The translations under genes were made by a program, and so were the position numbers. The notes beneath the pieces were generated by a model, which was not told where the DNA came from, did no database searches, and saw only the letters and a list, made by a program, of their open reading frames with translations. From positions 1 through 39,634 of the forward strand of contig JAMOOP010000091.1 in NCBI GenBank assembly GCA_027065385.1: a DNA stretch of 39,634 nt, written 5' to 3'. Origin of the DNA: Campylobacteraceae bacterium (GTDB lineage Bacteria > Campylobacterota > Campylobacteria > Campylobacterales > Sulfurovaceae). Positions 26,161 to 34,198 of the stretch are shown piece after piece; the first letter of the stretch is position 1, and each line of letters opens with the position of its first letter.

Positions 26161-27283
26161 TTATTATCTCCTTTGGCTGTTCTATTTTTCTAATTATCTT
26201 TTTTACTTTTATTATACCCTCACTTGAACCAATAAGCAATAGTTTACTACCTTCTGTAATTATTCTATCACCTTTTGGCATAGGTATAAACTTCCCATCT
26301 TTATATCTTAAACCTATAATTGTAACATTGGCTACTTCTCTAAAGTTTGCATCTTTTATTTTTCTAAGAGTTAGCCATGAGGTTTTTGTAATTTTTGCCT
26401 CCTCCATATCTAAAGATGTATCATATTTATATAGAAACTCTTGTAGCAAATTTTCCATATCAGGTCTAATTGCCATAGCATTAATTCTTTGAGCCATAAT
26501 ACTTGTAGGAGTTACAACTTTATCAGCTCTTAACTTTTTAAGTTTTACCTCATCACTTACAGAGTGGGCATTTGATATTATAAGATAGAGTCTCTTTCTT
26601 CCTATCTCTTTTTCATATAGTCTAACAGAAGCTATGGTTGCAATATTATCTGCAATATTATCAGCTAAAGTTATAATTCCCTTTGCACTTGATAGGTACG
26701 ATTTTAATATTGCCTCTTCTGTATGTGGTTCACCTTTTACAAAGTATGGATATTTATATTGTGAAGCAATCTCTTCTAGTTTCTCATTTGGGTCAATTAC
26801 TACAAAAGGTATATGACTCTCTCTTAGATGTTTGGTTACTTGAATTGTAAACTCATTATGATAACATATTACAAAGTGATGTTTTAATCTTGCTATATCA
26901 TATAACATTCGTCTCTCCCTCATTATGGCTTGTAGCTCACCTCTATTTAAAACCTCAACTATAATACCAATAGCCACTGAAAATATAAGAAACCCAAAAA
27001 TAATTAAACTTATAGTAAAAATTCGTCCAATATCAGATATTGGTGCTATCTCTCCAAAACCAACTGTTGTAAATGTTATTCCTGTTTGATATAGTGCATC
27101 AAGTAGTGACATATTATCAACTATCATATATCCTAAAGTTCCAAATAACATAGTAAGAACAGTTAAAATAAGTGGGAGTCTAAAAGGTGCTAAGAGTACA
27201 TATAACTCATCATTTAAAGTTATATGTGGTTTTGGGTTTTCACTCCACCCAAGGAATTTTTTAATTCTATTCTGATGAGCCAA
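26153..27283 (-). CDS. Two-TM potassium channel with RCK domain, HpKchA-like
   Basis: This 376-residue protein has an N-terminal pore module with helices at about 33-55 and 85-112 and a selectivity filter T73VGFGE78. A cytoplasmic RCK/TrkA-N domain (about 135-255) and a C-terminal TrkA-C-like domain (about 290-370) follow. In the RCK domain the usual glycine-rich nucleotide loop reads ICYHNEFT (139-146), without the GxGxxG glycines, so NAD or nucleotide binding in the normal way is doubtful. Length and position next to rpmB match the H. pylori channel HpKchA. It is translationally coupled to argJ and 18 bp downstream of rpmB. Confidence 0.87.
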   Translation of the reverse strand: MAHQNRIKKFLGWSENPKPHITLNDELYVLLAPFRLPLILTVLTMLFGTLGYMIVDNMSLLDALYQTGITFTTVGFGEIAPISDIGRIFTISLIIFGFLIFSVAIGIIVEVLNRGELQAIMRERRMLYDIARLKHHFVICYHNEFTIQVTKHLRESHIPFVVIDPNEKLEEIASQYKYPYFVKGEPHTEEAILKSYLSSAKGIITLADNIADNIATIASVRLYEKEIGRKRLYLIISNAHSVSDEVKLKKLRADKVVTPTSIMAQRINAMAIRPDMENLLQEFLYKYDTSLDMEEAKITKTSWLTLRKIKDANFREVANVTIIGLRYKDGKFIPMPKGDRIITEGSKLLLIGSSEGIIKVKKIIRKIEQPKEIINV

Positions 27284-27301
27284 AATAGTTTAATCTATGG
27301 C

Positions 27302-27520
27302 TTACGCCTCTGTAGTCCCTGCAGTAGCTTGTGCTGCTTTTTTTCTCATAGTTCTAAGTGTAGATGCTGCTACTTTAATTCTTTTAGTTGTTCCATCTTC
27401 TAAAGTGATTTTTACACTTCTAAGGTTTGGTAACTGTCTTCTTTTTGTTCTGTTTTTTGCATGAGATACATTGTTTCCTACCAATGGACCTTTTCCTGTT
27501 ACATCACATCTTCTTGCCAT
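27302..27520 (-). CDS. rpmB: 50S ribosomal protein L28
   Basis: This 72-residue basic protein has the L28 pattern [20 protein letters not shown] followed by [11 protein letters not shown] and ASTLRTMRK. The C-terminal ten residues (QATAGTTEA region) are a low-complexity extension compared with about 62 residues in close relatives. AAGGGT precedes the ATG. It is the first gene of the run with the K+ channel and argJ. Confidence 0.95.
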   Translation of the reverse strand: MARRCDVTGKGPLVGNNVSHAKNRTKRRQLPNLRSVKITLEDGTTKRIKVAASTLRTMRKKAAQATAGTTEA

Positions 27521-27741
27521 AATATTTACCCTTTGTAAGTTTATTCATTAAAATTGGTGTTTGCAGAGGCTAAAAATAGCGTCTGAAAAAAGTTTTGCGA
27601 TTATAGTAGAAAAATGCTTAAAAGGAGTAGAATATAAAAATTTTAAAAAGAATAGTTAACCAAAGTAAGCACTATATTATGAAAATTTTAAATAGTTATA
27701 ATTATCTATCATAACTAAAAATTAATTATTATACTTTTAGA

Positions 27742-27747
27742 TATAAT
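27742..27747 (+). promoter_or_regulatory. -10 box for the rpe operon
   Basis: TATAAT lies 28 bases before the rpe start, in AT-rich DNA with no other gene between 27521 and 27775. No clear -35 box is seen. No Shine-Dalgarno sequence is obvious before the ATG; AACAGGA (27762-27768) is the best candidate. Confidence 0.5.
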
Positions 27748-27775
27748 ATCACCATTTTATTAAACAGGATTTTTA

Positions 27776-28417
27776 ATGTTGGTAGCTCCGAGTATTTTGT
27801 CAGCTGATTTTGGTAATTTAGCTGATGATGTAAAAGCAATTTGTAATGGTGGATGTGATTTAGTCCATGTTGATGTAATGGACGGACACTTTGTGCCTAA
27901 TCTTACTATTGGACCTGTGGTAGTTTCAAGTGTTGCTAAAGTAGCCACTAAACCACTTGATATTCATCTAATGGTTGAAAATAACTCATTTTTTGTTGAC
28001 CTTTTTGCACCTTTTAAACCAGAGTATATCTCTTTTCATATTGAAGAGGAGAAGCACCCTCATAGACTTATTCAAAAAATTCGTTCTCTTGGGATAAAAC
28101 CAGCTATTGTACTTAATCCTCACACTACACCAGAAGCTATAGAGTTTCTTTTGGCTGATTTAGATATGGTTTTACTTATGAGTGTTAACCCTGGGTTTGG
28201 TGGTCAAAAATTTATTCCATCTGTTATAGAGAAGGCTAAAAGATTAAAAAGATTAATTCAAATACACAATCCAAAATGTCTTATAGAGGTTGATGGTGGA
28301 GTTAATAATAAAAATATCTCATCTTTAAAAGAGGCAGGGGTTGATATTGTAGTAGCTGGTTCTTATGTTTTTAACCATAGTAGTGGTTATAAGAGTGCTA
28401 TTTTATCTTTAAAATAG
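27776..28417 (+). CDS. rpe: Ribulose-phosphate 3-epimerase
   Basis: This 213-residue TIM barrel interconverts ribulose 5-phosphate and xylulose 5-phosphate (pentose phosphate/Calvin pathways). Motifs are APSILSADFGNL, HVDVMDGHFVPNLTIGP with metal/catalytic Asp and His, DIHLMVEN, MSVNPGFGGQKF and EVDGGVN. The full length matches the family. It is the first of three tightly packed genes (rpe, trpF, exonuclease). Confidence 0.96.
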   Translation: MLVAPSILSADFGNLADDVKAICNGGCDLVHVDVMDGHFVPNLTIGPVVVSSVAKVATKPLDIHLMVENNSFFVDLFAPFKPEYISFHIEEEKHPHRLIQKIRSLGIKPAIVLNPHTTPEAIEFLLADLDMVLLMSVNPGFGGQKFIPSVIEKAKRLKRLIQIHNPKCLIEVDGGVNNKNISSLKEAGVDIVVAGSYVFNHSSGYKSAILSLK

Positions 28418-28427
28418 GGGGAATATT

Positions 28428-29021
28428 ATGTTAAAAGTCAAAATTTGTGGAATAACTAATTATAATGATGCAATACAAGCTATAAAATCTGGTGCTGATG
28501 CTTTAGGATTTGTATTTTATAAAGAGTCTCCAAGATATATTAAACCAAGTGATGCTAAAAAAATTATAGATAGGTTACCACCATTTGTTGGAAGAGTTGG
28601 ACTATTTGTAAATGAAGGAATTGATACTATTAATACTATTAGTAAATATTGTAATCTTACAGTTAGTCAAATCCATTTTGAGGTTGATGAAGAGGCACTA
28701 GATGCTTTAGATGTTAAAACTTTACCTGTAATTCGTGCAAAAGAGCCTAAAGATATTTTACAATACTCTGACCGTTATAGATTGGTTGATGTATATTCTG
28801 AAAATTATGGTGGAACTGGAGAGAGACTGAATTTAGAGTGGTTTAATGGAATTGATTGTTCTAAAATTATTTTAGCAGGAGGATTAACAGCTGAAAATTT
28901 AGAAGAGGTTAAAAAGTATAACTTTTATGGAGTAGATGTAAGTAGTGGTGTTGAGAAGATAAAGGGACGAAAAGATTATGAAAAGGTATCAAAATTTATA
29001 AAAAATGCAAAAAGTTTATGA
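28428..29021 (+). CDS. trpF: Phosphoribosylanthranilate isomerase
   Basis: This 197-residue TIM barrel carries out the third step of tryptophan synthesis. The catalytic base cysteine is in KICGIT (residue 5), the acid aspartate is in RLVDVYSENYGGTGE, and the phosphate site is ILAGGLTAENL with GVDVSSGVE. No other trp gene is present, so tryptophan genes are dispersed in this genome. AGGGGGAATATT lies before the ATG. The last 17 bp overlap the exonuclease gene. Confidence 0.94.
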   Translation: MLKVKICGITNYNDAIQAIKSGADALGFVFYKESPRYIKPSDAKKIIDRLPPFVGRVGLFVNEGIDTINTISKYCNLTVSQIHFEVDEEALDALDVKTLPVIRAKEPKDILQYSDRYRLVDVYSENYGGTGERLNLEWFNGIDCSKIILAGGLTAENLEEVKKYNFYGVDVSSGVEKIKGRKDYEKVSKFIKNAKSL

Positions 29022-29793
29022 GGAGTTAACCACAGCCTTTAGAAGAAATAGTGGAAAGTTATCTCCAAAATCTTATAATAGAATTGTATCTAAACATACA
29101 ACTCTATTTGAAGATAGTGATACTATATTTTTACTATTACAAGCATCAGGGTATCCTATTGAGAAAAGCAAAGATAGTTATATATTAGAGACATATCAAA
29201 CTCCATATAAAGAGCAGAAGTTTTGTATTATAGATATAGAGACTAATGGAAGTAAACCTGACTCTGCACAAGTTATTGAAGTGGGTGCTGTAATGGTTCA
29301 AAATGGTAAAATTATAGATAGATTTGAGAGTTTTGTTTTATGTACTTTTATTCCTGAGTATATTACCAAAATAACAGGAATTGAGCCAAAAGATTTAATT
29401 AATGCACCTAGTAGAATAGAGGTTTTAACAAAACTTAGAGTATTTATGGATAATGCTATATTTGTAGCACATAATGCAAATTTTGATTATGGATTTTTAA
29501 ACTACTCTTTTAACCATTTTGGTCTAGGTACTATAGGAAATCCCAAATTATGCTCTATAGATTTAGCTAAAAGAACTATAGAGTCTGAAAAATATGGATT
29601 AGCATATTTAAATGAGTCACTTGAATTAGGAGTTCAGACACATCATAGAGCATATAGTGATGCTTTAACAACAGCAAAACTATTAGATATTCTATTTTCT
29701 AATCTACCAAATTATATTAAAACTACAGATGAGTTACTTCAGTTTTCTATATCAAGTAAAAAAGAACGAACTAAAATTAACAATAAAAAATAA
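29005..29793 (+). CDS. DnaQ-like DEDDh 3'-5' exonuclease
   Basis: This 262-residue protein has an N-terminal extension of about 70 residues and a DEDDh exonuclease domain (72-235). The motifs are CIIDIETNG (D77, E79), HNANFDYGFL and HHRAYSDALTTAKLL (final His and Asp). It may be the proofreading epsilon subunit of DNA polymerase III or a related stand-alone nuclease. Campylobacter jejuni has an rpe-dnaQ neighbourhood of the same kind. The start at 29005 lies inside trpF (17-bp overlap), indicating coupled translation. The C-terminal tail is basic. Confidence 0.85.
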   Translation: MQKVYEELTTAFRRNSGKLSPKSYNRIVSKHTTLFEDSDTIFLLLQASGYPIEKSKDSYILETYQTPYKEQKFCIIDIETNGSKPDSAQVIEVGAVMVQNGKIIDRFESFVLCTFIPEYITKITGIEPKDLINAPSRIEVLTKLRVFMDNAIFVAHNANFDYGFLNYSFNHFGLGTIGNPKLCSIDLAKRTIESEKYGLAYLNESLELGVQTHHRAYSDALTTAKLLDILFSNLPNYIKTTDELLQFSISSKKERTKINNKK

Positions 29794-29821
29794 ACTATTG
29801 AGAGATTTAATCTAAAGTTGT

Positions 29822-29827
29822 TATAAT
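29822..29827 (+). promoter_or_regulatory. -10 box for the SPOR lipoprotein gene
   Basis: TATAAT occurs in GTTGTTATAATAG, followed by a short leader with AAAAGGA seven bases before the ATG at 29853. Confidence 0.45.
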
Positions 29828-29852
29828 AGTAAAAAAAGTAAAAAGGAATAGT

Positions 29853-30896
29853 ATGAGATACGATAAGATGGTTATTTCGGCTGTTGTATTAACAGTGTTA
29901 AATACAGGGTGCGTTAAACCAACAGAAGAGGTAAACAGTGTAAAAACTCCTGATGCTACAGTATATGATGAACAACCAAATTCTGTGGTCTATGAAGACT
30001 CTCAACCACAACAAATAATATATGCAGACCCTACAACAGGGAGTGCAGACAGTATCTATGGTAGTAGTGATAGTACTATTATTACACCAACCACAACAGA
30101 TAGTTATCAACCAATATCAACAGGTACTCCAAGTGCTACAGACCATTATCAACCAACAGGTGGAGGTTATTCTGCTCCTGCACCTGCAAGTGGTGGAGCT
30201 TATGATGACCCATACTCATCTGGTGGAGGTGGAGGAGGATATAGTCCTGTAGATGACCCTTATGCTAGTAGTAGTGGGGGTGGAGCATCTAGTACATATT
30301 CTACAAATATACCTTATGGCTCTACACCACCAGCTCCATCTTATGGAGGTAGTAGTACCCATAAAGGTATTCAATTACAAGTAGCAGCATTAAAAGACTA
30401 TTATGCAGCAGAAGAGTTTAGAAAAGGTTTAAGTTTAGACCCAAAATATAGCTCTTATGTAAAAAGAGGGGCTATGAATAAAGTTATTATTTCAGGTATT
30501 CCAACTAGAGCAGAGGCTAAAGCTTTAGCAGCTAGACAGTTCCCTGGTGCATTTATTGTAGGTGGATATGAAACAGGTTCATCTTATTCAGGTGGGTCAT
30601 CATATTCAGCACCTGCGCCATCATATACTCCAAGCTATAGTTCACACTCATCAGGAAATACAAATAGTGGTATAGGTGTTCAAGTTGGAGCATTCTCTTC
30701 TAAATCTAAAGCAAGAGCAGTGGCACAAGAGAAAGCAGGTGGACAATATACAGCTGTTGTAAAAACAGCAAAAGTTAGAGGTAGAACAATGTATAAAGCA
30801 ATTCTTTTAGGTTTTTCAAGTAGAGCCGATGCGAAAAGAGCTATAGCCTCTGGACGATTTGGTGACGCTTTTGTTGTAAGTGGAATTCACCCTTAG
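29853..30896 (+). CDS. Lipoprotein with two SPOR domains
   Basis: This 347-residue protein has a lipoprotein signal with lipobox LNTGC (C20). A long low-complexity region rich in Gly, Ser, Tyr, Pro and Thr (about 25-165) is followed by two SPOR-type domains: about 169-235 (IQLQVAALKDYYAAEEF) and about 272-345 (GVQVGAFSSKSKARAVA). They are joined by another Ser/Tyr/Pro linker. SPOR domains bind denuded glycan strands at division sites, so a role in septal peptidoglycan or outer-membrane attachment is likely. There is no RlpA double-psi barrel, so it is not RlpA itself. The stop is 7 bp before the aguB start. Confidence 0.82.
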   Translation: MRYDKMVISAVVLTVLNTGCVKPTEEVNSVKTPDATVYDEQPNSVVYEDSQPQQIIYADPTTGSADSIYGSSDSTIITPTTTDSYQPISTGTPSATDHYQPTGGGYSAPAPASGGAYDDPYSSGGGGGGYSPVDDPYASSSGGGASSTYSTNIPYGSTPPAPSYGGSSTHKGIQLQVAALKDYYAAEEFRKGLSLDPKYSSYVKRGAMNKVIISGIPTRAEAKALAARQFPGAFIVGGYETGSSYSGGSSYSAPAPSYTPSYSSHSSGNTNSGIGVQVGAFSSKSKARAVAQEKAGGQYTAVVKTAKVRGRTMYKAILLGFSSRADAKRAIASGRFGDAFVVSGIHP

Positions 30897-30903
30897 TAGT
30901 TTT

Positions 30904-31776
30904 ATGAAAATAGCTCTAATTCAACAAAAGTCTTATAAAACAAAAGAGGAGACTATAAATAGAACTGTAGAGTATATAAAAGAGGCATCTTTAAATGGAG
31001 CTAAACTTGTAGTCTTACAAGAGCTTCATCAGAATGAATATTTTTGTCAAAGTGAAGATACTAAATTTTTTAAATATGCTTTATCTTGGAGAGATGATAT
31101 TCTATTTTGGTCAAATATAGCAAAAGAGAATAAAGTAGTACTTATTACTTCTCTTTTTGAAGAGAGAACAGCAGGACTTTATCATAATACAGCAGTAGTT
31201 TTTGATAGCAATGGAGAAGTAGCAGGAAAATATAGAAAAATGCACATTCCAGATGACCCAGCTTTTTATGAAAAGTTCTACTTTACAGAGGGAGATTTAG
31301 GATTTGAGCCAATAGATACATCTATTGGGAGACTTGGAGTTTTAATCTGTTGGGACCAATGGTTTCCAGAAGCATCAAGACTTATGAGTCTAAAGGGTGC
31401 TGAAATACTTATATACCCTACTGCTATTGGTTGGTTTGATGAAGATAGTAGGGAGGAAAAAGATAGACAACTAGATAGTTGGATAACTATTCAGCGTTCA
31501 CACGCTATAGCAAATGGAGTTTTTGTTATATCTTGTAATCGTATTGGATTTGAAAAAGATAGTTCAGAGGTTTTAAATGGCATAAGATTTTGGGGAAATA
31601 GTTTTGTTTGTGACCCACAAGGAGAACTTATAGCTCATGCAAATCATCAGTATGAGACTATACTTTATGCAAAAATAGATAAAAATAGAACAAAAGAGGT
31701 TAGAGATATATGGCCTTTTTTTAGAGATAGAAGAGTTGATAATTATGGTGAACTAATAAAAAGATATTGCGATTAG
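30904..31776 (+). CDS. aguB: N-carbamoylputrescine amidohydrolase
   Basis: This 290-residue nitrilase-superfamily enzyme converts N-carbamoylputrescine to putrescine in polyamine synthesis from arginine/agmatine. The Glu-Lys-Cys triad is E40 (VVLQELHQNEYF), K112 (KYRKMHIPDD) and C149 (GVLICWDQWFPE). The ending DIWPFFRDRRVDNYGEL is typical of the AguB subgroup. I start it at ATG 30904, giving the usual N-terminus MKIALIQ. A GTG at 30880 would add eight residues inside the preceding gene. Neither start has a clear ribosome-binding site, so translation may be coupled to the upstream gene. Confidence 0.92.
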   Translation: MKIALIQQKSYKTKEETINRTVEYIKEASLNGAKLVVLQELHQNEYFCQSEDTKFFKYALSWRDDILFWSNIAKENKVVLITSLFEERTAGLYHNTAVVFDSNGEVAGKYRKMHIPDDPAFYEKFYFTEGDLGFEPIDTSIGRLGVLICWDQWFPEASRLMSLKGAEILIYPTAIGWFDEDSREEKDRQLDSWITIQRSHAIANGVFVISCNRIGFEKDSSEVLNGIRFWGNSFVCDPQGELIAHANHQYETILYAKIDKNRTKEVRDIWPFFRDRRVDNYGELIKRYCD

Positions 31777-31812
31777 ATTATTGATTGTAATCAATCTTTA
31801 TGTTAGTTGTTG

Positions 31813-31818
31813 TATAAT
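31813..31818 (+). promoter_or_regulatory. -10 box for the lipoprotein cytochrome gene
   Basis: TATAAT occurs in GTTGTATAATCACG, followed by a leader with AAAGGAA ten bases before the ATG at 31845. Confidence 0.5.
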
Positions 31819-31844
31819 CACGCATAAATTTTTAAAGGAAAAAT

Positions 31845-32420
31845 ATGAGAAAAATGACAATATTATCAGTAGTAGCTACATCACTACTACTTATTGGTTG
31901 TGGTCAAGATAAGTCAGCAGAGACAAAAGCAGAACCTGTTAAAACTGAAACAGTGGCAGAGAAAGCTACAAAAGCTGTTGAAGCTGTAAAAGAGACTGCA
32001 TCATCAGCTGTAGAAAAGACTACAGAAGTAGCTAAAGAGGCTACTAAAACTGTAACAGAAAAAGCTACAAAAGCTGTTGAAGCAACAAAAAAAGTAGCAT
32101 CAGAAGCTGTAGCAAAAACAGCAGAAGTAGCTAAAGATGCAAAAGCAGCTGTAGTTGCAGCTACAACAGACGCTTCAAAAGCACCAGCATCTTATGGTAA
32201 ATGTGCAGGTTGTCATGGTAAAGATGGAAAAATGAAAGCTCTTGGTAAATCTGAAGTTATTGCAGGTCAAGCAAAAGCTGATTTAGTTAAGAAAATTGGT
32301 GAATATAAAGCAGGTACAAGAAATGTAGCTGGTATGGGTGGACTTATGAAAGGTCAAGTAGTTACTCTTAGTGATGCTGATATTGATGCTATTGCTACTT
32401 ATGTATCTGGATTAAAATAG
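31845..32420 (+). CDS. Lipoprotein monohaem cytochrome c on a hendecad-repeat stalk
   Basis: This 191-residue protein has a lipobox LLIGC (C19), a stalk at about 38-106 and a C-terminal class I cytochrome c domain (about 115-191). The haem site is C120AGCH124 and there are methionines in GMGGLMKG for the distal ligand. The stalk is made of 11-residue units rich in Ala, Lys, Glu, Thr and Val, such as ATKAVEAVKET then ASSAVEKTTEV. The ATKAVEA unit recurs 33 residues later. This is a right-handed coiled-coil or LEA-like pattern. It probably holds the haem domain away from the outer or inner membrane to carry electrons across the periplasm. Confidence 0.85.
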   Translation: MRKMTILSVVATSLLLIGCGQDKSAETKAEPVKTETVAEKATKAVEAVKETASSAVEKTTEVAKEATKTVTEKATKAVEATKKVASEAVAKTAEVAKDAKAAVVAATTDASKAPASYGKCAGCHGKDGKMKALGKSEVIAGQAKADLVKKIGEYKAGTRNVAGMGGLMKGQVVTLSDADIDAIATYVSGLK

Positions 32421-32426
32421 CAGATA

Positions 32427-32456
32427 TTAAAACTTCTCTTATTTGGGAAGTTTTAA
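32427..32456. terminator. Convergent terminator overlapping the dnaG 3' end
   Basis: TTAAAACTTC (32427-32436) pairs perfectly with GAAGTTTTAA (32447-32456) around a 10-nt loop. T-rich ends on both strands fit a two-way terminator between the cytochrome gene and dnaG. The right half of the hairpin encodes the last residues and stop of DnaG. Confidence 0.65.
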
Positions 32457-34118
32457 ATCATTAAATTTTACTATCTCTCCCTGTTTTAAACGGAGGATTA
32501 TATCTGTTTTTATTTTTCTAATTAAATACCCCTTTTCAATTGAAGATAAACTATTATCAGTTACAATGCTTTTACTCTTATTATTATAGTATGTAATTAA
32601 AAAATTAATTAGCTCTTTTTTAAACTGTTTCTCATCTAAAATTTTATAAGTCTCATCAAGAATTAATCCTACTAAATTAGGCTCATCTTTATTATCATTA
32701 ATAACAGTTTCAAGAAGAGAAGTATATTCTTTAAATAGAGATGGCTCAACTATGCTCAATAGCTTTTTAAGAAGTTTTTTATTTTGAGATACTGTTTTAA
32801 TAATATTTAAAATTCCTATATTATCTTTTGGAAGAGTATTTAGCTCTGATTTTCTACTTTTTACCTTTTTTACTTCTGCTACAGAACCAAATAGGGTAGA
32901 TGGAATATTTAAAATAGAAGCAGAGTAAGATATATAGGCTTCTCTAATAATAGGAGTTAGTTTATCTAAAAATTTTTTAATTTCTGTAAAAGCTATCTCT
33001 TTTTGACGAGGATTTTGTAAATCATAAGCTTTAGCCATCATTTCTATAGCAAAAGGTATAAGTTTTTGACCAGAATTTAAAAGATTTGCTACCTCTTGGA
33101 CTTTACCATTAGCTATCATATCAGCAGGGTCAGCCCCATTTGGAAAGAGTACTATAGAGCCATCAAAACCTTTTTCACTTAACATTATAGATGCTTTAAG
33201 CCCTGCCATAACTCCTGCTTTATCTCCATCATAAGCTAAAATAATTTCAGGTTCACCTTTTCTTAAAAGTGGCAAATGTTCGGCAGTTAGTGCAGTTCCA
33301 AGAGTTGCTACTGCTGTATTAAATCCTGCTTGATGAAATAAGATTACATCTAAATAACCCTCACATATAATAATCTTTTTTTCTCTAAAAATATCTGTTT
33401 TAGCTTTAGAGTAACCGTATAGAAGTTGAGATTTATTAAATAGTTTAGTTTGAGGTGAATTTATATATTTTGCAGGGTGATTAGTAATAGTTCTTCCACC
33501 AAAGCCAACAATAGCACCACTTGCTGAATATATAGGAAAGGTTACTCTTTCAGTTAGTCTTGCATAGAAACTATTTTGATTATCTTTTTTTGCTATTATT
33601 CCTGCCTCTTTGGCTTCTTGAAGTGGCAAAAAATTAGCTGATAAAAAGTTTATTAATTCATAAGATTTCCCAATATATCCTATTCCAAATTTTTCTATTG
33701 ATTGAGTACTAACTCCTCTTTTTTTAAGATAACTAGTTGCTATAGAGTTATTATTTAAATTTTTACTATACCACTCTTGAACCTGTTCTAATACTCTTCT
33801 TGTCTCAAGATAACTATTATCTCCTTTGGTATGAGTTAATGAAAAATTCATAATAGAGGCTATTTTTTCTAAGGCTTCAGGATAATTTAGTTTTTCATAA
33901 TCTTGAACAAATTTAATTGCATCACCACCAACTTGGCAACTAAAACAGTGATAGATTTGCTTTGTGGGACTTACAACAAAACTGGGTGTTTTCTCTTCAT
34001 GAAAAGGACAATTTGCTTTAAAGTTTGCACCACTCTTTTTTAGTTCAATATAATTTGATATAATATCAACAATGTCAATGCTATTTTTAAGTTGTTCTTC
34101 ACTTGCTTTGTCTATCAT
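32439..34118 (-). CDS. dnaG: DNA primase
   Basis: This 559-residue protein makes RNA primers at the replication fork. It has a zinc-binding CHC2 domain (C37, H40, C58, C61 in CPFHEEKTPSF and YHCFSC). The catalytic core contains FYARLTERVTFPI, GFGGRTI and the Toprim motifs IICEGYLDVI and AYDGDKAG. A C-terminal helicase-interaction region (about 425-559) is diverged, as is usual in the phylum. The ATG at 34118 has no Shine-Dalgarno sequence and a -10 box only 7 bases upstream. Confidence 0.96.
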   Translation of the reverse strand: MIDKASEEQLKNSIDIVDIISNYIELKKSGANFKANCPFHEEKTPSFVVSPTKQIYHCFSCQVGGDAIKFVQDYEKLNYPEALEKIASIMNFSLTHTKGDNSYLETRRVLEQVQEWYSKNLNNNSIATSYLKKRGVSTQSIEKFGIGYIGKSYELINFLSANFLPLQEAKEAGIIAKKDNQNSFYARLTERVTFPIYSASGAIVGFGGRTITNHPAKYINSPQTKLFNKSQLLYGYSKAKTDIFREKKIIICEGYLDVILFHQAGFNTAVATLGTALTAEHLPLLRKGEPEIILAYDGDKAGVMAGLKASIMLSEKGFDGSIVLFPNGADPADMIANGKVQEVANLLNSGQKLIPFAIEMMAKAYDLQNPRQKEIAFTEIKKFLDKLTPIIREAYISYSASILNIPSTLFGSVAEVKKVKSRKSELNTLPKDNIGILNIIKTVSQNKKLLKKLLSIVEPSLFKEYTSLLETVINDNKDEPNLVGLILDETYKILDEKQFKKELINFLITYYNNKSKSIVTDNSLSSIEKGYLIRKIKTDIILRLKQGEIVKFNDLKLPK

Positions 34119-34125
34119 AGGGAGT

Positions 34126-34131
34126 ATTATA
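34126..34131 (-). promoter_or_regulatory. dnaG -10 box, leaderless type
   Basis: On the minus strand, TTTGATATAATACTCCCT runs directly into the dnaG ATG, with only 7 bases between the box and the start codon. This should give a transcript starting at or within a base or two of the start codon. The context GATATAATACT is the same as before the gene at 24568. Confidence 0.5.
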
Positions 34132-34198
34132 TCAAATTCTAATATATTACTAATACTTTTGTGTCAGAATAGCAGTATAAATTTAATTAAGGATTTTT

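Noticed and set aside
30022-30252. Alternative open frames inside the SPOR lipoprotein gene (both strands)
   Set aside because: They arise from the low-complexity Ser/Gly/Thr coding region and have no start signals or protein-like composition.
30880-30903. Upstream GTG start for aguB
   Set aside because: It lies inside the preceding gene, lacks a ribosome-binding site, and the family N-terminus begins with MKIALIQ at 30904.
31845-32420. Frameshifted or artefactual low-complexity gene
   Set aside because: The Ala/Lys/Thr region has a strict 11-residue period and is framed by a lipobox and an intact haem domain, so it is a real stalk.
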